Assembly (NCBI RefSeq): GCF_000009765.2
Contig: NC_003155.5
Location: 1,798,001-1,862,000 of the forward strand
DNA length: 64,000 bases
From: Streptomyces avermitilis MA-4680 = NBRC 14893
GTDB taxonomy: Bacteria; Actinomycetota; Actinomycetes; Streptomycetales; Streptomycetaceae
Direction: 5' to 3'
The translations under genes were made by a program, and so were the position numbers. Within the stretch, counting starts at the first letter, position 1; each line of letters starts with the position of its first letter. The notes below the pieces were generated by a model, which saw nothing but the letters and a program-made list of their open reading frames with translations, did not search any database and was not told the DNA's origin. Shown here piece after piece: positions 34,573 through 42,947 of this stretch.

Positions 34573-35966
34573 GCGGCGGCCCGCTCGGCACTCGTCGCCG
34601 TGATGCCCTTGGTGGAGGCAATCACGTTCTTCAGCTTCTTGGCGAGCGCCTCATAGAACATGCTCAGCGGAAACTCGTCCGGGAGCACGTCGTCCACGAG
34701 CTTGCGCGGGGGCTGGGTCAGGTCGAGGGCGTCCGGGCCCTTGGCCCAGCGGGAGCCGGGGTGCGGGGCGAGGTAGGTGGAGACCAGCTCGTACGCCTTG
34801 AACCAGTGGACGAGCTTGGGGCGGTCGATGCCGGCCCGGTAGAGGTCCTCGATCTCGGCGCACAGCTCGTTGGTGACCTGCGGGGCACGCTGCCAGTCGA
34901 TGTGCAGCTTGTTGTCCGTCCAGCGGACGACGTCGTGCTTGTGCAGGTAGGCGAAGAGCAGCTGCCCGCCGAGGCCGTCGTAGTTGCGCACGCGCTCACC
35001 GGTGACCGGGAAGCGGAACATCCGGTCGAAGAGCACCGCGTACTGCACGTCACGGCCCTGCGGGAAGCCGTCGGCCTCCAGCTTCACGGCCTCCTTGAAG
35101 GCGGTCAGGTCACAGCGCAGCTCTTCGAGGCCGTACATCCAGAACGGCTGGCGCTGCTTGATCATGAACGGGTCGAAGGGCAGGTCACCGTGGCTGTGGG
35201 TGCGGTCGTGGACCATGTCCCACAGCACGAAGGCCTGCTCACAGCGCTGCTGGTCGTGGACCATGGCGGCGATGTCCGCGGGCAGCTCCAGGCCCAGGGT
35301 GTCGACGGCCGCGTCGGTCACGGCGCGAAAACGGGCGGCCTCGCGGTCGCAGAAGATGCCGCCCCAGCTGAAGCGCTCGGGGGCCTCGCGCACGGCGATG
35401 GTCTCCGGGAAGAGGACCGCCGAGTTCGTGTCGTAGCCCGCCGTGAAGTCCTCGAAGGTAATGCCGCAGAACAGCGGGTTGTCGTAGCGGGTCGCCTCCA
35501 GCTCGGCGAGCCAGTCCGGCCAGACCATGCGCAGCACGACCGCTTCGAAGTTGCGGTCCGGGTTGCCGTTCTGCGTGTACATCGGGAAGACGACCAGGTG
35601 CTGGAGGCCGTCCCGGCGGTGCCCCGCGGGCTGGAAGGCCAGCAGCGAGTCCAGGAAGTCGGGCACCTTGAACCCGTCGTCGGACCAGCGGCGCAGGTCC
35701 TTCACCAAGGCCGCGTGGTAGGCGGCGTCGTGCGGGAGCAGCGGGGAGAGCTCCTCGACCGCGTCTATGGCACGGCGGACGGCCAGTTCGGCGTCGGAGG
35801 CGTCCGGCGCGCCCTCGGCCTCGAAGTCGATGGAGCCGTCCTTCGACTGCCATGGCCGAATCTGCTCCACGGCATCCTTGAGCACGGGCCAAGCCGGGTG
35901 CTCCACCACCCTGACCTGCGGAGGAACCTGCTCCTCCGAACGCTCCTGCACAAGAATTTCCGTCAT
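34569..35966 (-). CDS. DUF6421 family protein, candidate metalloenzyme of unknown function
   Basis: A 465-residue cytoplasmic protein of the uncharacterised DUF6421 family. No signal peptide or membrane helix is visible. The most striking block is EQAFVLWDMVHDRTHSHG (about 243-260) followed by DLPFDPFMIKQR; E243, H253, H257 and H259 could form a metal site. Other family-like blocks are FPMYTQNGNPDRNFEAVVLRM and MYGLEELRCDLTAFKEAV. ATG 35966 follows GGAGGATGGG. It is first in the coupled operon with an SDR and a threonine-aldolase-like lyase, under a promoter overlapped by an inverted repeat. I cannot name its reaction. Confidence 0.75.
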   Translation of the reverse strand: MTEILVQERSEEQVPPQVRVVEHPAWPVLKDAVEQIRPWQSKDGSIDFEAEGAPDASDAELAVRRAIDAVEELSPLLPHDAAYHAALVKDLRRWSDDGFKVPDFLDSLLAFQPAGHRRDGLQHLVVFPMYTQNGNPDRNFEAVVLRMVWPDWLAELEATRYDNPLFCGITFEDFTAGYDTNSAVLFPETIAVREAPERFSWGGIFCDREAARFRAVTDAAVDTLGLELPADIAAMVHDQQRCEQAFVLWDMVHDRTHSHGDLPFDPFMIKQRQPFWMYGLEELRCDLTAFKEAVKLEADGFPQGRDVQYAVLFDRMFRFPVTGERVRNYDGLGGQLLFAYLHKHDVVRWTDNKLHIDWQRAPQVTNELCAEIEDLYRAGIDRPKLVHWFKAYELVSTYLAPHPGSRWAKGPDALDLTQPPRKLVDDVLPDEFPLSMFYEALAKKLKNVIASTKGITATSAERAAA

Positions 35967-35985
35967 AACCCATCCTCCACGAGAG

Positions 35986-36020
35986 AACCTCACGTATGGA
36001 CACCGTATGCATATGAGGTT
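35986..36020 (-). promoter_or_regulatory. Promoter and 7-bp inverted repeat upstream of the DUF6421 operon
   Basis: AACCTCA (35986-35992) and TGAGGTT (36014-36020) are inverted copies 21 nt apart. Between them on the minus strand is a -10-like TACGGT, with a -35-like TTGCTG 18 bp further upstream, outside the repeat. A dimeric regulator bound to the repeat would cover the promoter. The region is AT-rich relative to its surroundings. Confidence 0.5.
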
Positions 36021-36047
36021 TCTTCCAGCAAGTAGGGGTTCGGGAAA

Positions 36048-36434
36048 TTATCCTGCCTCACCCCCGCCTTCACCGCTCTTTTTCCTGCCGGACACCGTAG
36101 AGGCGACGACTTCCGCTATCGACCGCTGGGCATCCCGGGCGTCCGCGACGGGTTCGGCGAGAGGTTCGGCAAGGGGTTCGGCGAGGCCGAGGAATCCATG
36201 GAGCATGGCCGGATACCGACTACAGGTGACCGGCACCCCGGTCACACGGAGCTTCGCGGCGTAGGCCAGGTCGCCGACGCGGCGGCTAGGTGCCGGCGGG
36301 CCTCGGCCGTCGGCGACACTGCCGCCGAGGTCGGGAGAGTGCTCCTTGACGGCGTCGGCCGGCGGCATGAAGTCACCTCCCGAAGAGCCGAACATCCCGG
36401 GGGCGCATGCCATATGACCATTCGTCAGTTTCAT
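36048..36434 (-). pseudogene. Remnant of an HSL-type alpha/beta-hydrolase (esterase)
   Basis: The C-terminal part of this frame reads AYAAKLRVTGVPVTCSRYPA then MLHGFLGLAEP, the RYxxMIHGF block around the catalytic His of hormone-sensitive-lipase-type esterases, and ends in an ARDAQRSIAEVVAST tail usual for them. The GDSAG oxyanion/nucleophile region is missing, the DPLRDEG block just before AYAAKL seems replaced by RGPPAPSRRVGD, and there is no full-length start. A 12-bp-unit repeat (LAEPLAEPLAEP) interrupts the end. I read it as a decayed fragment. Boundaries are approximate. It sits in the roughly 690-bp gap between the DUF6421 operon and the glycerophosphodiesterase; I see no other gene in that gap. 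Confidence 0.5.
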
Positions 36435-36658
36435 GCCAGGCGCATGCCCGCGACCTCGGTCAACCTCCGCGTGACGCGCCCACCCAGGGGTGACGCGGAC
36501 CGGCTGTACGGCCCGGGCCGCCGTTGGGCGGGGCCCCATTCACCCGTGTACAAGCGGGTTCATCGCGGACCGGGAGCATTAGGCTGCGGCCTTGCCGCGT
36601 GGCCACGGGAGCGCAGTACGCGGCAGCCGAGCCGCCGTCGACGGAAGCGAGTTGAGCC

Positions 36659-37342
36659 TTGAACTTCCTCACCATCGGTCACCGCGGAGTCATGGGCACC
36701 GAGCCCGAGAACACCCTCCGTTCCTTCGTCGCCGCCCAGCGTGCGGGCCTCGACCTGATCGAACTCGATCTGCATCTGAGCAAGGACGGGGCCCTCGTCG
36801 TCATGCACGACGCCGAGGTGGACCGGACGACCGACGGCACGGGACCGATCGCCGAGAAGACCCTCGCCGAGCTGCGGACGCTGGACGCGGGCCGGGGCGA
36901 GCGCGTCCCCGTCTTCGAGGAGGTCCTCGACGCCGTCAGCGCACCGCTCCAGGCCGAGATCAAGGACGTGGCGGCGGCGCGGGCGCTGGCCGAGGTGATG
37001 AACCGCAGGGACCTGGTCGCCCGGGTGGAGGTGCTCTCGTTCCACGACGCGGCCATCGCCGAGATCTCCCGCCTCGTGCCGGGGGTACGCACCGCCCTGG
37101 TCGCCAGCCGCTACGGCACCGACGTCGTCGACCGTGCCACGGCGGTCGGCGCCACCACGCTCGTGCTCAACATCCGGCGGCTGACGCTGGAGATCGTCGA
37201 GCACGCGCGCAAGGCGGACCTGAGGATCATCGGCTGGGTGGTGAACACCCAGGACCATCTGCGGCTCGTCCGGGCGCTGCAACTGGACGGCGCGACCACC
37301 GACTACCCGGAGATCAAACGCACCGGCCGTTTCACCGCATGA
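36659..37342 (+). CDS. Glycerophosphodiester phosphodiesterase
   Basis: A 227-residue GDPD TIM-barrel enzyme that hydrolyses deacylated phospholipids to glycerol-3-phosphate and an alcohol. Catalytic blocks: GHRG (about 7-10), PENTLRSF, IELDLHLSKDG with metal-binding acids, and VVMHDAEVDRTTDG with the catalytic His. No signal peptide, so intracellular. A TTG at 36659 is used because GHRG follows within seven residues and no better start is possible. A -10-like TAGGCT lies about 75 bp upstream. The gene nearly abuts the convergent GNAT gene. Confidence 0.9.
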   Translation: MNFLTIGHRGVMGTEPENTLRSFVAAQRAGLDLIELDLHLSKDGALVVMHDAEVDRTTDGTGPIAEKTLAELRTLDAGRGERVPVFEEVLDAVSAPLQAEIKDVAAARALAEVMNRRDLVARVEVLSFHDAAIAEISRLVPGVRTALVASRYGTDVVDRATAVGATTLVLNIRRLTLEIVEHARKADLRIIGWVVNTQDHLRLVRALQLDGATTDYPEIKRTGRFTA

Positions 37343-37345
37343 ACG

Positions 37346-37885
37346 TCACGCCAGCGGCTTGACCAGCAGCTCGAACTCCAGGTCGTCGCGCTGCGGAACG
37401 CCGAAGCGCTCGTCGCCGTACGGGAAGGGGGTCGTCTCTCCCGTACGGCGGTAGCCGCGCCGCTCGTACCAGGCGATGAGGTCGTCGCGTACGGAGATCA
37501 CGGTCATGTGCATCGCGGCGACGCCCCAGGCCTCGCGGGCCGCCCGCTCCGCCTCCCCGATGATCACCTTGCCGAGGCCACCGCCCTGGAGGGCGGGGCT
37601 CACCGCGAACATGCCGAAGTAGGCGTGGTCACCGCGGTGTTCGAGCTGGCAGCAGGCGACGACCGCGCCGGCCCGCTCGACGGTGAGCAGTCGGCTGTCC
37701 GACGACTTGATCACCGCGCGCACGCCCTCGGGGTCGGTCCGCTGCCCTTCCAGGATGTCCGCCTCGGTGGTCCAGCCGGCCCGGCTGGCGTCCCCGCGAT
37801 AGGCCGACTCGATCAGCGCGACCAGCGCGTCGACGTCGGCGTCGGTGGCGTCGCGGAAGGTCAGTCCGGTGGCGGCGGTGTCCAT
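37346..37885 (-). CDS. GNAT family N-acetyltransferase
   Basis: A 179-residue acetyl-CoA-dependent transferase. The acetyl-CoA P-loop region is MFAVSPALQGGGLGKVIIGEA (Q/R-x-x-G-x-G/A), preceded by the beta-4 strand HAYFGMF; the C-terminal YERRGYRRTGETTPFPYGDE is the usual GNAT end. Start ATG 37885 follows GGAGAAG by about 8 nt. The acceptor substrate is unknown. Confidence 0.88.
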   Translation of the reverse strand: MDTAATGLTFRDATDADVDALVALIESAYRGDASRAGWTTEADILEGQRTDPEGVRAVIKSSDSRLLTVERAGAVVACCQLEHRGDHAYFGMFAVSPALQGGGLGKVIIGEAERAAREAWGVAAMHMTVISVRDDLIAWYERRGYRRTGETTPFPYGDERFGVPQRDDLEFELLVKPLA

Positions 37886-37956
37886 GGGGCACTTCTCCGA
37901 TCTCTGGCGGGGCTCGGGCACCGCTGAGCGTAACCCTCGCACTAGGCTCCGTTTGT

Positions 37957-38349
37957 ATGGTCCACGTACTGAGCAGCCGCACCCTTCTGCGCCCCACCGA
38001 CCCGGAACGCTCCCGCGCCTTCTACGGCGAGAAGCTGGGCCTCGCCGTCTACCGCGAGTTCGGCACGGGCCCCGAGCGCGGCACGGTCTACTTCCTCGGC
38101 GGCGGCTTTCTGGAGGTCGCGGGCCGCTCGGACAGCCCGCCGTCACCGGCCCTGAAACTGTGGCTCCAGGTGCCTGACGCGGGCACGGTGCACGAGGAGC
38201 TGAAGAACGCCGGCGTCGAGATCGTCCGGCCACCGGTACGGGAGCCGTGGGGCCTGATCGAGATGTGGATCGCGGACCCGGACGGTACGGAGATCGTGCT
38301 CGTGGAGATCCCGGCGGACCATCCGCTGCGGTACCGGCCCGGGATCTGA
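37957..38349 (+). CDS. VOC (glyoxalase/bleomycin-resistance-like) family protein
   Basis: A 130-residue single VOC module pair. It has two beta-alpha-beta-beta-beta halves: DPERSRAFYGEKLGLAVYREF, then LKLWLQVPDAGTVHEELKNA (start of the second half) and WIADPDGTEIVLVEI with the final metal-type Glu. Family roles include isomerases, dioxygenases and drug-binding proteins; the function here is open. The -10-like TAGGCT (37943-37948) ends 8 nt before the ATG without Shine-Dalgarno. Confidence 0.85.
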   Translation: MVHVLSSRTLLRPTDPERSRAFYGEKLGLAVYREFGTGPERGTVYFLGGGFLEVAGRSDSPPSPALKLWLQVPDAGTVHEELKNAGVEIVRPPVREPWGLIEMWIADPDGTEIVLVEIPADHPLRYRPGI

Positions 38350-38410
38350 TGCCGCTCGCGGGGCACGGGCTTAGCCTGCTGGAGGGGGCCGGACCGGCGG
38401 AAGGTACTCC

Positions 38411-39175
38411 ATGAAGCTCGACAGGCCGGTGACCGGCGGGCCCTGCTGGACCGAGCTGGGCACCAGTGATCTGGAGGCGGCCAAGCGGTTCTACACCGAC
38501 CTGTTCGGCTGGCGGCTGGAGACCGACCCTCGGCAGGAGGCCGGCGGCTATACCGTCGCGCACCTCGGCGACGCGGCCGTCGCGGCGATCTCCCCGCGGT
38601 ACGAGGAGTCGCAGCCGGTCGCCTGGAACGTGTCGTTCTCGGTGGCGGACGCGGACGCGGCCGTCGCCACGGTGCGGGACGCGGGCGGCACGGTGGTGCT
38701 GGGCCCGATGGACGTGTTCGACGTCGGCCGTTTCGCGGTGGCGTCCGATCCGGGCGGCGCGGCCTTCCAGCTGTGGCAGCCACGGGCCTTCCCCGGCGCG
38801 GGGCTGTTCAACGCGCCCGGCTCGCTCGGCTGGGTGGAGCTGCTGACGCGGGCTGCCGAGCAGGCCACGGCGTTCTACACGACCGTGTTCGGCTGGAGTG
38901 TCAACGCCTCCGAGCACTACACACAGTGGGGTGTCGGCGGCGCCGACTTCGGCGGCATGGTGACGATGGACGAGCAGTTCCCGCCTCAGGTGCCGTCGCA
39001 CTGGCTGCCGTACTTCGCGGTCGAGGACGTGGACGCCACCGCGCACGACGCGACCGAGGCGGGCGGCAGCGTACTCATGGAGCCCACGTCCGTGCCGGAC
39101 GGACCACGGATCGCCGTCCTGCGGGACGCGCAGGGCGCGGCCTTCGGGATCCATGTGGGCGGCGAGGAGGGCTAA
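38411..39175 (+). CDS. VOC family protein, two-domain (27-kDa antigen-like)
   Basis: A 254-residue protein built from two tandem VOC domains. The repeats are visible as CWTELGTSDLEAAKRFYTDL then FGWRLETD, and WVELLTRAAEQATAFYTTV then FGWSVN. This arrangement matches the actinobacterial CFP30B/27-kDa-antigen family, usually of unknown activity. ATG 38411 follows GGAAGG with good spacing. It lies 61 bp after the smaller VOC gene, possibly co-transcribed, and its stop overlaps the convergent cupin gene by 4 bp. Confidence 0.86.
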   Translation: MKLDRPVTGGPCWTELGTSDLEAAKRFYTDLFGWRLETDPRQEAGGYTVAHLGDAAVAAISPRYEESQPVAWNVSFSVADADAAVATVRDAGGTVVLGPMDVFDVGRFAVASDPGGAAFQLWQPRAFPGAGLFNAPGSLGWVELLTRAAEQATAFYTTVFGWSVNASEHYTQWGVGGADFGGMVTMDEQFPPQVPSHWLPYFAVEDVDATAHDATEAGGSVLMEPTSVPDGPRIAVLRDAQGAAFGIHVGGEEG

Positions 39176-39690
39176 CCACCGGGCTTCATCGGCGTGAGCT
39201 GGTGGATGCCATGGCGTGTGCGTGCCTCGGCGATCGCTCTCTGGTCGGGCGGGCCCGGGGCGTCGAGGATGTCGGCGATCTCCCGGATGTAGAGCTCATG
39301 GCCGGCCGGCGCCGCGAGGAAGAGCATCCGGGCGGGCACCGAGCCGGGGTTGGCGAACGCGTGCGGGCATCCCGAAGGCACGTACATCATGCTGCCCGGG
39401 CCGCCGCGGACGACCTTGTGACCGGTGCCGGACTCCCAGGCCCGCCAGTCGCCGGACGCCCTGATCCGCGGCTCGAAGGCCAGCAGATCGAGTTCGCCGT
39501 CGAGTATGTAGAACAGTTCCTCCGCTTCGTCGTGCAGGTGTGCCCCCACGTCGAACCCCGGCTCCACATCGGCCTCGAACACCGACCATCGGGCCGAGAC
39601 GTCGGCCCCCACCTTGAGCGTCATGCCGGACGTACCCATCCGGCGGCCCGACCCGGGCGACAGGACCAGTCCATGGGTCATGGCGCACAT
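39172..39690 (-). CDS. Cupin domain protein
   Basis: A 172-residue cupin. Cupin motif 1 is GFDVGAHLHDEAEELFYILDG (G-x5-H-x-H-x3-4-E-x6-G) and motif 2 is the later MMYVPSGCPHAFAN region (P-x-G-x2-H-x3-N). Metal ligands appear intact, so it may be a dioxygenase or isomerase, or only a binding protein. The ATG at 39690 is very close to GGGGGA; an ATG three codons on (39681) is also possible. Confidence 0.85.
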   Translation of the reverse strand: MCAMTHGLVLSPGSGRRMGTSGMTLKVGADVSARWSVFEADVEPGFDVGAHLHDEAEELFYILDGELDLLAFEPRIRASGDWRAWESGTGHKVVRGGPGSMMYVPSGCPHAFANPGSVPARMLFLAAPAGHELYIREIADILDAPGPPDQRAIAEARTRHGIHQLTPMKPGG

Positions 39691-39807
39691 CGTCCCCCGG
39701 AAGCCGGGCCTCAGGAAGGCGTCGGGCCTGCGGTGTCAACGACACCTGGCCGATGACCGGGGCGCACGCGGCGCGTTGTCGAAGTGGACAGAGGGCACCG
39801 GGCGGGC

Positions 39808-40404
39808 TCAGCCGCGCGGCACGCCGAGCCTGCCCTCCAGCTGGACCAGCAATTCGCCGAGCAGGCCCGCGAGTTCACCCTGCCCTTCGCCGTCGAGGCC
39901 GGACAGTACGGCGCTCTCGTAGGAAAGCTGCTCGGGAAGGATGCCGTCGACCAGCTCGCGCCCGGCGTCCGTGAGCCGGACGTGGGCCACGCGGCGGTCG
40001 CGGGCGTCTCCGCGCCGTTCGACCAGGCCGCGCTCGGTCAGCTGCTTGAGGCGCTTGGTGACGGCGGCCCCGGAGGAGAAGGTCTCGCGGGCGATCTCGC
40101 CGGGCGTCAGCTCATGGCCGGTGCGGCGCAGCGTGCCGAGGACGTCGAACTCGGGACGGGTCAGCCCGACGCGGCGCAGCGGGGCGTCCTCGGCCTGCTG
40201 GAGGAGGGCCGCGCAGCGGTTGATGCGCCCGATGATCTCCATGGGTCCGGTGTCGATGTCGGGACGGACGGCCCGCCACTGGCGCACCACGGCGGCCACG
40301 GTGTCGTGCGCCGCCGCACCGCCCCCGTCGGCGCCGCTGCCGGTGTGCGGCCGCCCGCCCGCCGTGCCGCCCCCGGTGTCCGTCCGTCCGTCCGCTGCCG
40401 TCAT
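39808..40404 (-). CDS. MarR family regulator of the FUSC operon
   Basis: A 198-residue MarR protein with a Gly-rich, poorly conserved 70-residue N-terminal extension. The winged helix is LTPGEIARETFSSGAAVTKRLKQLTERGLV with wing RRGDARDRRVAHVRLTDAG. ATG 40404 follows GGAGGG and overlaps the FUSC stop by 4 nt, so the regulator is translated with the exporter. A near-perfect inverted repeat upstream of the exporter gene is the likely autorepression site. Confidence 0.9.
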   Translation of the reverse strand: MTAADGRTDTGGGTAGGRPHTGSGADGGGAAAHDTVAAVVRQWRAVRPDIDTGPMEIIGRINRCAALLQQAEDAPLRRVGLTRPEFDVLGTLRRTGHELTPGEIARETFSSGAAVTKRLKQLTERGLVERRGDARDRRVAHVRLTDAGRELVDGILPEQLSYESAVLSGLDGEGQGELAGLLGELLVQLEGRLGVPRG

Positions 40405-42062
40405 GCCGGTGCACCCTCCGTGGTGTGCAGTCCCTGCCGTCGTACCGTCGCCGCGAGCGTACGGTGTCCGGCCTGCTCGGCGAGCACCACCCGCTCCTCC
40501 GGCAGGGCGCGCTGCCACCACTCGCCGGCCGCGGCGTCCGTGGTGGCCCGCAGATCCACGACCGCGGCGGCCAGCTCGCGGCGGGCGGACTCCAGGGCCC
40601 CGGGCTCAGGGTGCTCGGCGGTGACGGTCTTCGCCGCGTGCTCCCGGGCGCTTTCCAGGGCGTCGAGGGCGAGCTCGATGCGGTCGCCGGCCCGCCGGTT
40701 GGTCACCGCGACCGCCGCGACGAAGCCCACCAGGGCCCCGACGAGGGTGTCCACGACCCGGTCGGTCATCAGCTCGCCGGGTTCCTGGAGGTGCGCGAAC
40801 TCGGTGATGAGCAGGGCCATCGGGGTCACGCACACGCTGCCGAGCCAGTAGTTGCGGCCGATGAGTGCCTCGGCGCCGAAGTTGAGGGCGAGGCAGCTCA
40901 GCACGAGGGCCGCCGGGCCGAGATGCGCGAGCGGGGCGATCGCGGCGAAGGCGAGGACGCCCACGAGGTTGCCGACTACGCGCTGGATGCCACGGCTCCA
41001 GGTGAGCGTGACGTTGGCCTGGTAGAGCGAGGCGGCCGTGACCAGCGCCCAGTAGGGGCGGCCGACGCCGAGGGCGAGCGCGACGTATCCGGCGAGGGCG
41101 CACCCGAGGGCGGTGCGCAGCGCGATGGGCGCGAGGGGGCCGAGCCGGCTGAGCAACGGCCGTGCGGGGCTGTCGAGTTCGGCTTCCACACCGAGCAGTT
41201 CGTCCGTCGTGCCGTCGCCAGCCCGCGGGACGCGCGGGATCGGGATCGGCCCCTTGCCGCGCAGCTCGCGGGCCCAGGCGCGCAGCTGCCCGGCTTCGGC
41301 GTCCGCGGGCACGGCGAGCGCGACCTCGGCGCGCACGACGAGCCGTTCGAGGGCACGGCGGGGCGCGGTACGGGCGCCGGTGGACAGCAGCGACTGCCAG
41401 GCCGCGTGCACGGCGGCGGCCGCACCGGCGCGGGCCCGGGCATGTCCGTCGCCGGTGCCCCGTGTCTCGGCGTACGCGGCCGCGGCGTTCAGGGCATGGG
41501 CGGTGGCGCGCCGCTCGGGCCCGTGCGGCCGTACGAGACCGGGGGCCATGCCCACGATCCAGGCCCAGGCACCCGCGGCGACCGCGAGCGCCAGATGTCC
41601 GGGGACCTGGCCGAGGGTCCCCGGCGCGAACAAGGAAGCGGAGCTGATGAAGGTGAGCACGACATGCCCGGGCGGGCCGATGCGGGTCGCGTCGCACACC
41701 GCCTTCTGCGCGGCGGCCAGCAGCGCCCCCACGGTGACCAGCACGACGGCGCTGGTGGTGAGCGACGCCGCGATCAGGGCGACCGCGAGCCCGCCGATCA
41801 TCCCGAGCACCACCCAGGCGAGGGCACGGGCCCGGGCGGCGTACGGGCGGTTGTGCGCGTAGAGGGCACAGAGCGACCCGGCCATCGTGTACATCGCCAG
41901 ATCGAGGCGGCCGAGCGCAAGGAGGGTCAGGTTGGGCGGTGTGACCGCGGCGACCACGCTCAGGGCGGGTTTGAACCAGATGTCGGAGGGCCGGCCGAGG
42001 CGCAGCACGCCCACGAGGGGGAGCGGACGGACGCGGGAGGTGGTGGGGGTCGCACTGCTCAT
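40401..42062 (-). CDS. FUSC family inner-membrane exporter-like protein
   Basis: A 553-residue protein with two blocks of transmembrane helices separated by a cytoplasmic helical domain (about residues 170-300). The second block, IALRTALGCALAGYVALALG then VGRPYWALVTAASLYQ, is the fusaric-acid-resistance/aromatic-acid-exporter (YccS/AaeB) signature. It probably exports aromatic or weak acids. The start ATG 42062 is 7 nt after the -10 TAATGT, so leaderless; longer frames are not needed. It is first in an operon with marR. Confidence 0.9.
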   Translation of the reverse strand: MSSATPTTSRVRPLPLVGVLRLGRPSDIWFKPALSVVAAVTPPNLTLLALGRLDLAMYTMAGSLCALYAHNRPYAARARALAWVVLGMIGGLAVALIAASLTTSAVVLVTVGALLAAAQKAVCDATRIGPPGHVVLTFISSASLFAPGTLGQVPGHLALAVAAGAWAWIVGMAPGLVRPHGPERRATAHALNAAAAYAETRGTGDGHARARAGAAAAVHAAWQSLLSTGARTAPRRALERLVVRAEVALAVPADAEAGQLRAWARELRGKGPIPIPRVPRAGDGTTDELLGVEAELDSPARPLLSRLGPLAPIALRTALGCALAGYVALALGVGRPYWALVTAASLYQANVTLTWSRGIQRVVGNLVGVLAFAAIAPLAHLGPAALVLSCLALNFGAEALIGRNYWLGSVCVTPMALLITEFAHLQEPGELMTDRVVDTLVGALVGFVAAVAVTNRRAGDRIELALDALESAREHAAKTVTAEHPEPGALESARRELAAAVVDLRATTDAAAGEWWQRALPEERVVLAEQAGHRTLAATVRRQGLHTTEGAPA

Positions 42063-42069
42063 GCGTTTA

Positions 42070-42098
42070 ACATTAGCAGGTGTTTTACTCGTAAAACA
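42070..42098 (-). promoter_or_regulatory. MarR operator and leaderless promoter of the FUSC-marR operon
   Basis: TGTTTTAC-TC-GTAAAACA (42081-42098) is a perfect 8-bp inverted repeat with a 2-nt spacer, the size of a MarR site. Read leftwards it ends 5 bp before the -10 TAATGT (complement of 42070-42075), which is 7 nt from the ATG. The repeat covers the -35 area, so repression by occlusion is expected. Confidence 0.75.
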
Positions 42099-42222
42099 TT
42101 GCCTGCGGGCCGGTGCGCGTCCCGTGCGCTCCCCCGCGTACCCCTGTGCGCTCGCGTGCGCACCGTCCGTGACGGGCATGCCCTGACCGACTGTCCGACA
42201 CCGTCGAGCGGGGAGGTGCGCG

Positions 42223-42771
42223 GTGCACGGATCGGCTTCGCCCGGCTGGCTGCTCGTCGCGCTGTGCGCGGCGACCGGGACCTACTGTCTGCTGCGGATG
42301 CGCAGCGGCGTCGAGGAGCAGCGCCGGGCCGCGGGCGGCGAGGCGCTGATGGGGTTCGGCATGGCGGCCATGGCCGTACCGGCCGCGGTGGCCGCCCCAC
42401 CCCGGTGGGCCTGGCTGGCGTACGCGGTGGTCTTCGGCGCGGCCGGCGTACGGGCCCTGTGGGGGGCGCAGACCGGCGCACACCATCTGCACCATCTGGT
42501 GGGCGCGTTCGCGATGGCCTACATGGCGGGGGTGATGGCAGCGTCCCCCGCGCACCACGAGCACGGTGCCGCCTCCGGGCTGCCGCCGGTGACAGGGGTG
42601 CTGCTGCTCTACTTCGCGGGGTACGTGCTGTGGTCCGGGGTGCGGCTGATACCGGTGGCGTCCGTGGCGGGGGGCGGCCGGAGCGTCGGCTGGGGCGACC
42701 GGCCCGAACTGGCGCGGGCCTGCAGACTCTCCATGGGGATCGCCATGGTCGCCATGCTCCTCACACTCTGA
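42223..42771 (+). CDS. DUF5134 integral membrane protein
   Basis: A 182-residue protein with about five or six hydrophobic segments: GWLLVALCAATGTYCLLRM, ALMGFGMAAMAVPAAV, WAWLAYAVVFGAAGV, GAFAMAYMAGVMAA and VLLLYFAGYVLWSG. A His-rich patch (HHLHHLVG, AHHEHG) faces what may be the membrane surface and could bind metal. The start is GTG 42223 after GGGGAGG. It precedes an M56 metallopeptidase on the same strand, a recurring actinobacterial pairing. Function unknown. Confidence 0.78.
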   Translation: MHGSASPGWLLVALCAATGTYCLLRMRSGVEEQRRAAGGEALMGFGMAAMAVPAAVAAPPRWAWLAYAVVFGAAGVRALWGAQTGAHHLHHLVGAFAMAYMAGVMAASPAHHEHGAASGLPPVTGVLLLYFAGYVLWSGVRLIPVASVAGGGRSVGWGDRPELARACRLSMGIAMVAMLLTL

Positions 42772-42790
42772 CCACGCCCGATCCGTCCGC

Positions 42791-42882
42791 GCCGAGTCGC
42801 AGTGGCGCGAAGCCGAATCCCAGTGGTGTACGAAGCCGAGTCGCAGAGGCACGAAGCCGAGTCCGGGCCGCACGAACCCGTG
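42791..42882. repeat. Imperfect 21-23-bp tandem repeats upstream of the M56 gene
   Basis: Four degenerate copies of a GCCGAGTCGCAGTGGCGCGAA-like unit lie head to tail between the DUF5134 and M56 genes. The G/A-rich units share GAAGCCGA at their junctions. They have no coding pattern. Confidence 0.55.
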
Positions 42883-42947
42883 GCGTGCGTCACTTTGCCA
42901 TGACAGGCCGTATCCTCCGGCGCCGCCCCGCTCATAGGCTGCGCCCC

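Noticed and set aside
32717..34621. A single 634-residue minus-strand protein fusing two enzymes
   Set aside because: Its first part is the SDR gene read in the wrong frame; the lyase has its own GTG at 33787 overlapping the SDR stop.
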